Of a stretch of DNA of 64,000 nt, positions 56,341 to 64,000 are shown in pieces. Every line of letters starts with the position of its first letter. The first letter of the stretch is position 1. The translations under genes were made by a program, and so were the position numbers. Source of the DNA: Parahoeflea halophila (GTDB taxonomy: Bacteria; Pseudomonadota; Alphaproteobacteria; Rhizobiales; Rhizobiaceae); contig NZ_OCPC01000003.1 in the NCBI RefSeq assembly GCF_900220985.1, forward strand, positions 520,655 to 584,654, read 5' to 3'. The notes beneath the pieces were generated by a model. It had not been told where the DNA came from, ran no database searches, and worked only from the letters and a program-made list of their open reading frames with translations.

Positions 56341-58053
56341 ATGCCCGCCAAGATTTCCCGCGCCGCCTATGCCGCCATGTACGGCCCGACCGTTGGCGAC
56401 AAGGTCCGGCTTGCCGACACGGAACTCTTCATCGAGGTGGAGAAGGATTTCACCATCTATGGCGAAGAGGTCAAGTTCGGCGGTGGCAAGGTGATCCGCG
56501 ACGGTATGGGCCAGAGCCAGACAACCCGTGCGGGCGGCGCCGTCGACACCGTGATCACCAATGCGCTGGTGGTCGACCATACTGGGATATTCAAGGCCGA
56601 TATCGGGCTCAAGGACGGGCGGATTGGCGCTATTGGAAAGGCCGGCAACCCCGACACACAACCCGGCGTCGACATCATTGTCGGCCCCGGAACCGAAGTG
56701 ATTGCTGGCGAAGGCAAGATCCTCACAGCCGGCGGCTTCGACAGCCACATCCACTTCATCTGCCCGCAACAGATCGAGGAAGCCTTGATGAGCGGGCTGA
56801 CCACCATGCTCGGCGGCGGCACCGGCCCGGCGCATGGCACGCTGGCGACCACATGCACACCCGGTCCCTGGCACATCGGCCGGATGATCCAGGCCATGGA
56901 CGCGTTTCCGATGAACATAGGCCTCGCGGGCAAGGGCAACGCCTCCAAGCCCGCAGCCCTTGCGGAGATGATCCTGGGCGGCGCCTGCGCCCTGAAGCTG
57001 CATGAAGACTGGGGCACGACACCCGCCGCAATCGACAACTGCCTTGCCGTCGCGGACGACTACGACGTGCAGGTCATGATCCATACCGACACGCTCAATG
57101 AAAGCGGCTTTGTGGAGGGCACAGTGGAAGCAATCAAAGGCCGAACCATCCACGCCTTCCACACCGAAGGTGCCGGCGGCGGACATGCGCCGGACATCAT
57201 CAAGATCTGCGGTCTAAAGAATGTGCTGCCGTCCTCGACCAATCCGACACGGCCCTACACGGTCAACACCATCGCCGAGCATCTCGACATGCTCATGGTC
57301 TGCCACCATCTCGACAGCGCCATTCCCGAGGACATCGCCTTCGCCGAAAGCCGGATCCGCAAGGAAACCATCGCCGCCGAAGATATCCTGCACGATATCG
57401 GCGCGTTCTCGATCATTGCCTCGGACAGCCAGGCCATGGGCCGGGTCGGCGAGGTGATCATCCGCACCTGGCAGACGGCGGACAAGATGAAGCGCCAGCG
57501 CGGGCGGCTGCCCGAGGAAACCGGCGAGAACGACAATTTCCGTGTTCGGCGCTACATTGCCAAATACACCATCAATCCGGCCATCGCCCAAGGCATGTCC
57601 CGGCATATCGGCTCGATCGAGGTTGGCAAGCGCGCCGATCTGGTGCTGTGGAACCCGGCCTTCTTTGGCGTCAAGCCCGACATGGTGCTGCTTGGCGGCA
57701 TGATCGCCGCAGCCCCGATGGGCGATCCCAACGCCTCGATCCCGACACCACAGCCGGTGCATTACCGGCACATGTTCGGCGCCTATGGCAAGGCGAGAAC
57801 GGAATCCTCGGTGACCTTCGTCAGCCAGGCGGCAATCGAGGACGGGCTGGCGCACAAGCTCGGCTCCGCCAAGCAACTGTGCGCGATTGAGAACACAAGG
57901 GGCGGGATCTCCAAATCCTCGATGGTGCTCAACGACGCCATGCCGGATATCGAGGTCGATCCGGAAACCTACGAGGTGCGGGCCAACGGTGAGCTGCTCA
58001 CCTGCGAGCCGGCAACCGAGCTGCCGATGGCGCAGCGTTACTTTCTGTTCTGA
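56341..58053 (+). CDS. ureC: Urease alpha subunit
   Basis: UreC (570 residues) hydrolyses urea at a binuclear nickel centre. All key residues are seen: His136 and His138 (DSHIHFI), the carbamylated Lys219 ([12 protein letters not shown]), His221, His248, His274, flap Cys321-His322 (MVCHHLDS) and Asp362 (ASDSQAMGR). Start ([28 protein letters not shown]) and length are standard. With UreAB it should form an active enzyme, although the cluster is split by unrelated genes. Confidence 0.98.
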   Translation: MPAKISRAAYAAMYGPTVGDKVRLADTELFIEVEKDFTIYGEEVKFGGGKVIRDGMGQSQTTRAGGAVDTVITNALVVDHTGIFKADIGLKDGRIGAIGKAGNPDTQPGVDIIVGPGTEVIAGEGKILTAGGFDSHIHFICPQQIEEALMSGLTTMLGGGTGPAHGTLATTCTPGPWHIGRMIQAMDAFPMNIGLAGKGNASKPAALAEMILGGACALKLHEDWGTTPAAIDNCLAVADDYDVQVMIHTDTLNESGFVEGTVEAIKGRTIHAFHTEGAGGGHAPDIIKICGLKNVLPSSTNPTRPYTVNTIAEHLDMLMVCHHLDSAIPEDIAFAESRIRKETIAAEDILHDIGAFSIIASDSQAMGRVGEVIIRTWQTADKMKRQRGRLPEETGENDNFRVRRYIAKYTINPAIAQGMSRHIGSIEVGKRADLVLWNPAFFGVKPDMVLLGGMIAAAPMGDPNASIPTPQPVHYRHMFGAYGKARTESSVTFVSQAAIEDGLAHKLGSAKQLCAIENTRGGISKSSMVLNDAMPDIEVDPETYEVRANGELLTCEPATELPMAQRYFLF

Positions 58054-58520
58054 TGGCCACCGCCAACAGCGCCTCTCTCCCGCCCCGTGTTCGCTGGACC
58101 GGCACTGGAAGCTCCAATACCGCTTGAAGCTCCGGTGAAATGCGCGGCTTTACATCGTCCTTTATCGGGCAGTCATGGCCAGATGCGGCATCGCGCAGTG
58201 CATCATGGCCGCGTTTGCGGCTGCCCTGCGCGATCAAACCGGACTCGTCGTCAAGTGCAAGCCTGCAACCGGTGAAATGTTGCAGCGCCGCAAGAGCAGC
58301 AGGAAGTTGCCGCACTTGGCTTAACTTGACTGCCATAGAAAAGGTTTTCACTTCGACCGCGGCTGTTCTTCGGTCAATCGCCGCACGAAAACGGATCTTC
58401 ACCGCAGTCTTAGCCTTTTATTACCCTTTCCTGAAATAGAGTTGAGCTGGCTCGACGTCTAACCTGCCTCGGGCTCCCCTTCCGGGTGCAAAGATCAATA
58501 CCGGCTATGCGTGGATTGCC
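58054..58520. other. Gap between ureC and the GGDEF-EAL gene, no gene seen
   Basis: These 467 bases hold no frame with family character, no clear terminator after ureC and no convincing promoter. A short GAAGCTCC direct repeat occurs near 58110-58132. The last 120 bases are the likely leader of the downstream gene. Confidence 0.35.
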
Positions 58521-61181
58521 ATGAAAACAGAGCAGAATCAGGAAAAGAAATTCCACCAGATCCTGAGGCGACCGAGCATCATTGCCGGTGCCATTGCGCT
58601 TGTCGTGGCCGTTGCGACAGGTGTCTATGCAGAGCACCAGAACCACCTCGTCCACCACCAGAAAGAACGTGCCAAGGTCAGCGAACAGCTCGGAATTGTC
58701 AGGGCGAAGCTGGAAGGCAACGTCAACAGCAACATTCAGCTCGTCCGCGGGCTGGTTTCCGTGATCGCCTCCGAACCTGACATGGACCAGACTCGTTTCA
58801 GCCGGATTGCTTCAGGTCTTCTGGGAGACCATTCGCAACTGCGCAACATCGCCGGCGCTCCGAACCTGGTAATCAGCCTGATGTACCCGATGAAGGGCAA
58901 TGAGAGCGCTATGGGGCTGGATTACCGCAAGAACGAAAAGCAGCGTGAAGCCGCCTTGCAAGCGGTTCGCTCGGACCAGATGATCCTCGCCGGTCCAGTG
59001 AACCTGGTGCAGGGCGGGCAGGCCTTCATCGGGCGTTTCCCGGTCTTTGTCGAAAATCAGTATGGCCGTTATCTTTGGGGTCTGGTTTCCGCCGTCATTG
59101 ACAGCAAAAGGCTTTACAGCGCCAGCAACCTGACGGCCCTCAATCTGCCGATAAACGTCGCAATTCGCGGCAAGGACGCAAGCGGCGCCAGTGGCGAAGT
59201 ATTTTATGGGGACCCAGCTGTGTTCGAAAGCGCCCCTGTTAGTTCGCTGGTGTCCCTGCCCAGCGGCAGCTGGCAGATCGCAGCCATTCCTGCGGGCGGC
59301 TGGACGGCCACGCCCGACAATGCATGGCAGGTACGGTTTCTCATCCTGCTGGCGGGGCTGCTGGTGATCCTGCCGATTCTGATCGCGGGCTACCTGAGCG
59401 ACCTCCGGCAGTCCCATATCGAGGAACTAAACCGACGCCAACGCCAGTTGCAGCGGCTGTCGCAGCGACACAATCTCGCGCTTGAAACATCGAAGATCGG
59501 CGTTTGGGAAGTCAACCTCGACACCGAGGAGGTCAACTGGGACAGCCGGATGCGCGAGCTCTTTGCTCTCACTGACGAGGACGAGCCGCTCATGAGGCAG
59601 TCCGTTATGAGCCGCATTCACCCAAATGACCGGGAACAGGTCTTGGCCCAGTCGCAGCATGCGATCGATACCGGCGAGACTTACAGGTCCAACTATCGGA
59701 TTTGCACCAGTGAGGATGCGACCCGATGGGTTCGCTCAATCGGTGCGACACATACCGATGAAGACGGCACACGCTACCTGCTCGGTGTCGTCTGGGACGT
59801 CTCGGCGGATGTCGAGCTCAACGCCAGTCTGCTTGCAGCCAAGGACAGCGCCGAATGGCGCAATCGGGAGCTCGAGGAAGCGCGTGCGCAGATGGAACGC
59901 AACTCCCTTCATGACAGCCTGACGGGCTTGCCGAACCGGCGGTTCCTCGACGAGAAGCTTCTCAACGCGCCCGAACGCAAGGTGACCGCGTTGCTGCATA
60001 TCGATCTTGACCGTTTCAAGCAGATCAACGACACGCTGGGCCATGCTGCAGGAGACGCCATGCTCAACCACGCAGCATCCGTGCTGACGTCCAGCACCCG
60101 GGCGGGCGACCATGTGGCCCGGATCGGAGGCGACGAATTCATCATCGCCACCACGTCGGAAGCGGGAGAGAAGCAGCTGGAAGCCCTGGCCAGCCGGATC
60201 GTCACGAAGATGCGCGAACCGGTGCTTTACGAGGGACATGAATGCCGGTTCGGCGTCAGCATCGGCATCGCCATGGCTCAGTCCGACGAGCCGCTTTGCG
60301 GCAGGCGCCTGCTGATCGATGCCGACATTGCGCTCTACCGGGCCAAGAGCAACGGGCGCAACCGCTATGAATTCTTCAATGCCTCCTTGAAGGCCGAGAT
60401 CATCCGCAACAAGCGTGTCGCCGACGATATTCTCAACGGGCTCGAGCGGGCCGAATTCGTTCCCTACTTCCAGCCGCAGTTCGACGCGAGAACGCTTGAC
60501 ATCGTCGGTGTCGAGGCGCTTGCCAGATGGGTTCACCCAAGTGAGGGCGTTCTGGCACCCGACGCCTTCCTGAAAACGGCGGGAGAACTGAACGTCATCC
60601 CGATGATTGACCGGGCCATCCTGGAGCAGACGCTGTGGCAATCGGCCCGGTGGAAGGCCGCAGGCGTCACCATTCCGAAAATGTCGGTCAATGTGTCCGC
60701 CGGACGGCTTTATGATGATGACCTGATCGAGAGCCTCAACGGGCTCGTGTTTGACCGCGGAACGCTGTCGTTCGAGCTGCTTGAATCAATCTTTCTGGAC
60801 GACAACAACGAGACCATTGTCGCCAATATCGCGCAGCTCAAGGCTCTCGGCATCGATGTCGAGATCGACGATTTCGGGACCGGTTACGCCTCCATCGTCA
60901 GCCTTGTGCAGGTCAAGCCGACCCGGCTGAAGATCGACCGTCAGCTGATCGCACCGGTGGTTCAATCACAAAGCCAGCGCAACCTCGTGGCCTCGATCAT
61001 CGACATTGGCCAGTCGCTCGGTATCAAGGTGGTTGCGGAAGGCATCGAGTCCAGGGAACATGCCGCCATACTGCGTGATATCGGTTGCGACACGCTGCAG
61101 GGCTATGCACTGGCAAAGCCGATGAACTCCGAAGAATTCATCGATTTTGTGCGCGCAGAACGCTGGCGCAGCGCCGCCTGA
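58521..61181 (+). CDS. Membrane CHASE-PAS-GGDEF-EAL cyclic-di-GMP protein
   Basis: This 886-residue protein has a membrane helix (about 19-36), a periplasmic sensor region of CHASE type (about 40-270) and a second helix (273-292). A PAS domain (about 318-435), a GGDEF domain and an EAL domain follow. The GGDEF motif is intact (536-540) with an RAGD inhibitory site at 527-530. The EAL motif is at 665-667, and DDFGTGYAS is present. Both synthesis and breakdown of cyclic di-GMP are therefore possible. It is the last core-like gene before the island. Confidence 0.93.
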   Translation: MKTEQNQEKKFHQILRRPSIIAGAIALVVAVATGVYAEHQNHLVHHQKERAKVSEQLGIVRAKLEGNVNSNIQLVRGLVSVIASEPDMDQTRFSRIASGLLGDHSQLRNIAGAPNLVISLMYPMKGNESAMGLDYRKNEKQREAALQAVRSDQMILAGPVNLVQGGQAFIGRFPVFVENQYGRYLWGLVSAVIDSKRLYSASNLTALNLPINVAIRGKDASGASGEVFYGDPAVFESAPVSSLVSLPSGSWQIAAIPAGGWTATPDNAWQVRFLILLAGLLVILPILIAGYLSDLRQSHIEELNRRQRQLQRLSQRHNLALETSKIGVWEVNLDTEEVNWDSRMRELFALTDEDEPLMRQSVMSRIHPNDREQVLAQSQHAIDTGETYRSNYRICTSEDATRWVRSIGATHTDEDGTRYLLGVVWDVSADVELNASLLAAKDSAEWRNRELEEARAQMERNSLHDSLTGLPNRRFLDEKLLNAPERKVTALLHIDLDRFKQINDTLGHAAGDAMLNHAASVLTSSTRAGDHVARIGGDEFIIATTSEAGEKQLEALASRIVTKMREPVLYEGHECRFGVSIGIAMAQSDEPLCGRRLLIDADIALYRAKSNGRNRYEFFNASLKAEIIRNKRVADDILNGLERAEFVPYFQPQFDARTLDIVGVEALARWVHPSEGVLAPDAFLKTAGELNVIPMIDRAILEQTLWQSARWKAAGVTIPKMSVNVSAGRLYDDDLIESLNGLVFDRGTLSFELLESIFLDDNNETIVANIAQLKALGIDVEIDDFGTGYASIVSLVQVKPTRLKIDRQLIAPVVQSQSQRNLVASIIDIGQSLGIKVVAEGIESREHAAILRDIGCDTLQGYALAKPMNSEEFIDFVRAERWRSAA

Positions 61182-61543
61182 TCCCGCAACGCCGCAGCAG
61201 CAGGGACCCTGCTCATCTACAACGCCCACGTCCAATCGGAAGCGCAAAGGGCGCTGTAACACTTCGAAGTGATGCATGTACATTATTGAACAGATTGGCC
61301 CATTTGGACGACAGCATACATGCATTGGTTCATGCAAGCCGAAATTGGCTTCGACCGGCGATCTCGCCACCGCCTTGGGGTGGCAATGGCGGGGCTGACG
61401 CAGCGCACCTGAATTTGGGCCGGACAAAGCAATTTCGGCGTTGATGCGCGGCACCGGATCAGCTAGAAGACCGCTTGTCAGCTGCTTTGCGGGGCTGAGC
61501 CAGGCAAACTGCGGTTTGCCCCTCCCCGCCAGGCGCAACGGAT
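61182..61543. other. Gene-free stretch with inverted repeats before the tRNA remnant
   Basis: No gene is evident. Two structures stand out: 9-base arms ATGCATGTA (61272-61280) and TACATGCAT (61317-61325), and a two-part hairpin at 61489-61529. In the latter, outer GCGGGG/CCCCGC arms enclose GGCAAAC-TGCG-GTTTGCC. The second could end the upstream transcript or mark an element boundary. Confidence 0.45.
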
Positions 61544-61686
<143 letters not shown>

Positions 61687-61814
61687 CGCGGGCTCACCGT
61701 TACCAATTGGTGGCTGTCAGCATTCACTAGCTCCCTCAAACCGATGCGACTAGCATCGCCGATGAATAACTGATTCCTGTAGCAGGATCGTTCAGAATTC
61801 TCTGGAGGGGCATA

Positions 61815-62576
61815 TTGAGAACGCTCGATGTCGACATACGATTTAACATGGATGGCTGGCCGCGCATCGCAGAGACTCAAAGCAAGCTATTTGCGGTAGA
61901 TGCACTTGTGGAGATCTCGAATCAGTTGCGAGAGGAATTCCACAGCGGCCATTACAAAGATCGCAAGATGCCGGAAATCGCCCAGGCAGATTGGAAGACT
62001 GACCTTCTGTTGCGATACGACGATCGCGAGATTGGTTATGATCTACCCTGTCTGCTTTCGGCTGATCGTCCCACGAAGGGTCGGATCATGCTCTGTGCCC
62101 AAGATCCGTTACGCAAAGGCACCTCGCCCAGAGTAACCGTCGGAACCTTCTTTGGCATCGACAACAATCGCTATCGCCACGGCCAAAAGCATTATGGAGC
62201 GATCTGGAACCTGATACGGTTCTGCGTGCATGCCGGCTACGACGTATTGGTAACAGATGCCTTGAAGATCTTCGCCGGCAAGCACCAGTTGCGGAATGAT
62301 GCAGCCTTAGAAAGGCTATGCCTGGACGTCCTTAGGGACGAAATCGATGCGTCCTCACCAGACAAGATCCTGACGATGGGACAGACAGCCGGTCACGCTT
62401 TGTCGTCTGTTAAGTCGGAGAGTTCACTCTTAAGGGCGCCTCATCCCACGGCCTGGGGCAAATGGTATCGTGTGGGTTCAGTAAACGAAAAAGAAGGCCT
62501 CCTTGTAGGCCTCGAGAACTATTATCGCCGGGCTCTATTTGGACCCGGCGTGGCCCAGGCTGTAGCAGGGCCATGA
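61815..62576 (+). CDS. Uracil-DNA glycosylase-like protein, cassette 1
   Basis: This 253-residue protein shows a UDG-superfamily outline: an LCAQDPLRKG segment where motif 1 (GxDP) is expected, a strand ending LVTDALKIF, and APHPTAWGKW where the HPS/T motif 2 belongs. The substrate is unknown. It starts at TTG (61815) six bases after GGAGGGG; no in-frame ATG gives a better start. Base composition is visibly less GC-rich than upstream genes, a sign of transfer. Confidence 0.6.
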   Translation: MRTLDVDIRFNMDGWPRIAETQSKLFAVDALVEISNQLREEFHSGHYKDRKMPEIAQADWKTDLLLRYDDREIGYDLPCLLSADRPTKGRIMLCAQDPLRKGTSPRVTVGTFFGIDNNRYRHGQKHYGAIWNLIRFCVHAGYDVLVTDALKIFAGKHQLRNDAALERLCLDVLRDEIDASSPDKILTMGQTAGHALSSVKSESSLLRAPHPTAWGKWYRVGSVNEKEGLLVGLENYYRRALFGPGVAQAVAGP

Positions 62577-62674
62577 TGGTGACAGAACAGGGAGTGCTGC
62601 CACCCTTAGGCACTAGTTCAAGTTTCAGGTCTGTGGCCGGTTTGTCCTGAACGTTCAATGAGCTCCGAGGGACG

Positions 62675-62792
62675 GCTGCCCTCCGAAGTGACCGGGGATG
62701 AATAGCAGCATGTATCGGAAGCCCTTGGGCTCTATAGATCCTTCGCAAAAGACCGATTATGGTGGCCAGCAATAGGCACAATTTCACCACTC
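62675..62792 (+). repeat. Cassette repeat copy 2
   Basis: Second copy of the ~117-base repeat, 1105 bases after the first, without the tRNA 5' half. The conserved 5' block is 62675-62712 and the 3' block GGCACAATTTCACCACTC is 62775-62792. The second glycosylase-like gene starts 11 bases after it. Confidence 0.85.
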
Positions 62793-62803
62793 GGGAAGCC
62801 GTA

Positions 62804-63481
62804 ATGACCGACAATCAGCAGGCAAAACTCGAAGACGAATTGAGGCGGCTAACCACGCCCATCAATGGGCAATATCCTAGGCCATGGATGTCGACCTCGA
62901 AGACGCCGTGGTCTGCAGACGTTTTCATTGTTGGACGCAATCAAAAGAACGGATTTCCGGTCGACGTCGTCGGTAGCCATAAAAGCTATCTAGACGCCCT
63001 GTTCAATCGAAACGGTCGAAGCTGCCGGGGGCTCTACGACGAGATCGTTGCCAAGACATCCCCTACCCGGATTAATACGGACCGGCTCGCTGCTAAGCTG
63101 AGGGCCGGAGGCGTCACTAACGTGATCGAAACCAACGTGATCTGCTATTCGACGCCTATGAGCTCGGATCTTCGTTCCGTCGAGAACACGGGAGGCACAG
63201 AGCGAGGGACTGAGATATTCCGGACCATCTTCGGCATCATCAAACCGCGTGTGTTAGTGGTGCACGGTGCAGGCTCTGCCAAAGATCTCGGCCGGCTTCT
63301 GGGGAAAGTGTTGCCTGCAGAACCCACGTCGCCCGAAGTTACGGCAAGAGCCACAGTGAACGGAACCGCGATTTGGGTCATTCCAAGCCTCGCACCACCA
63401 AGATGGAATTCTTGGATCAGATGGGCCGACCAGCATCTCGACCTCGTTTGTCGCGAAGTCTCCCTGCAACTTAATGTGTAG
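62804..63481 (+). CDS. Uracil-DNA glycosylase-like protein, cassette 2
   Basis: This 225-residue protein also has a UDG-like layout: FIVGRNQKNGF (motif 1 region), ETNVICYSTP, VLVVHGAGSAKDL and IPSLAPPRWNSW (motif 2 region). It is not a close copy of the cassette 1 protein. The ATG at 62804 follows GGGAAG. An upstream ATG at 62759 lies inside the repeat and is less likely. It converges on the HerA-like gene remnant. Confidence 0.55.
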   Translation: MTDNQQAKLEDELRRLTTPINGQYPRPWMSTSKTPWSADVFIVGRNQKNGFPVDVVGSHKSYLDALFNRNGRSCRGLYDEIVAKTSPTRINTDRLAAKLRAGGVTNVIETNVICYSTPMSSDLRSVENTGGTERGTEIFRTIFGIIKPRVLVVHGAGSAKDLGRLLGKVLPAEPTSPEVTARATVNGTAIWVIPSLAPPRWNSWIRWADQHLDLVCREVSLQLNV

Positions 63482-63558
63482 CGCAGCAATATCCGAACGC
63501 TACGTCCTCTTCGGCGATCGTCCAAGTCAGGCAAGCCGCCGAGTCATAAGTTTAGAAC

Positions 63559-63912
63559 TCAGCCCCAGAATTTCTGATAATTCGGACCGTGACTTTCAGG
63601 CTGTTGCCCCTTTTCTGGCGCTTTCATCCTAATCGGCAATGGCGCAGGCAAGTCGGGGCCGACAATAATAGCCTCGCCCTGTGACAGCGAAGGAATGAAG
63701 GCGGCAGCGCTACGGTCGAGATCGCCACATGCGCGTTCAATGGTCTCTCTGTCTCTGTCATTGGTGAGTCTGTGAACGAAGAGCGCTCCAAGCTGACTCA
63801 AAACATCCTGGGGAACGTCTCTCGGCCGCTGCGTGGCGATCACCGTTGTCAGTCCATATTTCCTTCCTTCTTTGGCGATAAGACCGAAGGCATCATGAAT
63901 AGCCCCTAGATT
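63559..63912 (-). pseudogene. HerA-like ATPase, C-terminal remnant cut by an IS
   Basis: The visible 117 residues include AKEGRKYGLTTVIATQRPRDVPQDVLSQLGALFVHRL and ERACGDLDRSAAAF, the sensor and C-terminal part of HerA/DUF87 hexameric ATPases. The frame is open right up to 63912, where an insertion sequence begins, so the gene is interrupted and its N-terminal part must lie beyond the window if it survives. HerA proteins act in DNA end processing and in several anti-phage systems. Confidence 0.75.
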
Positions 63913-64000
63913 TGTAGACGCCTTCTTCCCTAAATTTGAGGCAAGGAGGCCATCATGAGCACAGCCAAATTCAGTGACGATTTCAAACGCGATGCTGTTC
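63913..64000 (+). mobile_element. IS3-family insertion sequence, left end (runs off window)
   Basis: The element appears to begin TGTAGACGCCTTC at 63913, the kind of tip and leader seen before IS3-family orfA genes, followed by AAGGAGG and the transposase start. It interrupts the HerA-like frame. Only 88 bases are visible, so the right end and target duplication cannot be checked. Confidence 0.7.
63955..64000 (+). CDS. IS3-family transposase OrfA, N-terminus (partial)
   Basis: The first 15 codons read MSTAKFSDDFKRDAV, matching the start of IS3-family OrfA helix-turn-helix proteins. AAGGAGG lies upstream. The remainder is beyond the right edge. Confidence 0.75.
   Translation, partial: MSTAKFSDDFKRDAV

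Overview
The window looks like a chromosomal stretch of a GC-rich alphaproteobacterium of the Rhizobiales (Hoeflea/Rhizobium/Sinorhizobium-like). The evidence is the split F0 ATP synthase operon atpI-B-E-b'-b, a BacA-type peptide transporter, a bdhA-xdh operon, the PuuD-type urate oxidase, and an interrupted urease cluster. The genus is inference from gene order and protein character; no 16S or other marker is present.

Layout. 0-8.5 kb is housekeeping: end of a radical SAM gene, rnhB, the atp F0 operon (minus), a SleB-type cell wall hydrolase, der with its usual YfgM-like neighbour, and an NnrU-family membrane protein. 8.5-12.7 kb holds a DksA/TraR zinc-finger protein, a NodB-like deacetylase, bacA and an MFS transporter. 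12.9-19.6 kb is one plus-strand run: bdhA, a patatin-like lipase, xdhA, xdhB, xdhC. 19.7-23.9 kb is the ugpBAEC glycerol-3-phosphate importer with a candidate Pho box. 24.2-29.3 kb is purine breakdown: puuD-guaD (plus) facing puuE-uraD-allA-uraH (minus). 29.4-31.4 kb is a divergent FAD oxidase/mnmD pair that resembles a split MnmC. 31.4-38.0 kb holds a 1275-residue PAS-rich hybrid histidine kinase, a non-pyrrolysine MttB homologue and a DMT exporter. 38.2-42.2 kb is the four-gene ATP-grasp / alpha-E / transglutaminase / Anbu operon. 42.2-44.0 kb is ureEFG (minus). 44-51.8 kb holds small genes, a tctC-A-B tripartite transporter, a sugar dehydrogenase/epimerase, a BaiN-like flavoprotein and small envelope proteins. 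52.2-58.1 kb is ureD-A / ureB / ureC with four unrelated genes inserted. 58.5-61.2 kb is a membrane GGDEF-EAL protein.

From about 61.5 kb the sequence becomes accessory and visibly less GC-rich. The 5' half of a tRNA-Arg(CCG) gene stops at the anticodon arm. It runs into a ~117-bp repeat that recurs 1105 bp later, and each copy precedes a different uracil-DNA-glycosylase-like gene. Beyond them a HerA-like ATPase gene is cut by an IS3-family element that runs off the right edge. This looks like tandem accretion of small cassettes at a tRNA, possibly a defence island, and is the most novel part of the window.

How the genes fit together. GuaD, XdhABC, PuuD, UraH, UraD, PuuE, AllA and urease cover guanine to ammonia, except allantoate hydrolysis (AllC), which is not in the window. 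BdhA, a phasin-like protein and TGC-N3-GCA operator-like sites hint at polyhydroxybutyrate metabolism. Long ORFs antisense to xdhB, ugp, der and others are treated as shadows.
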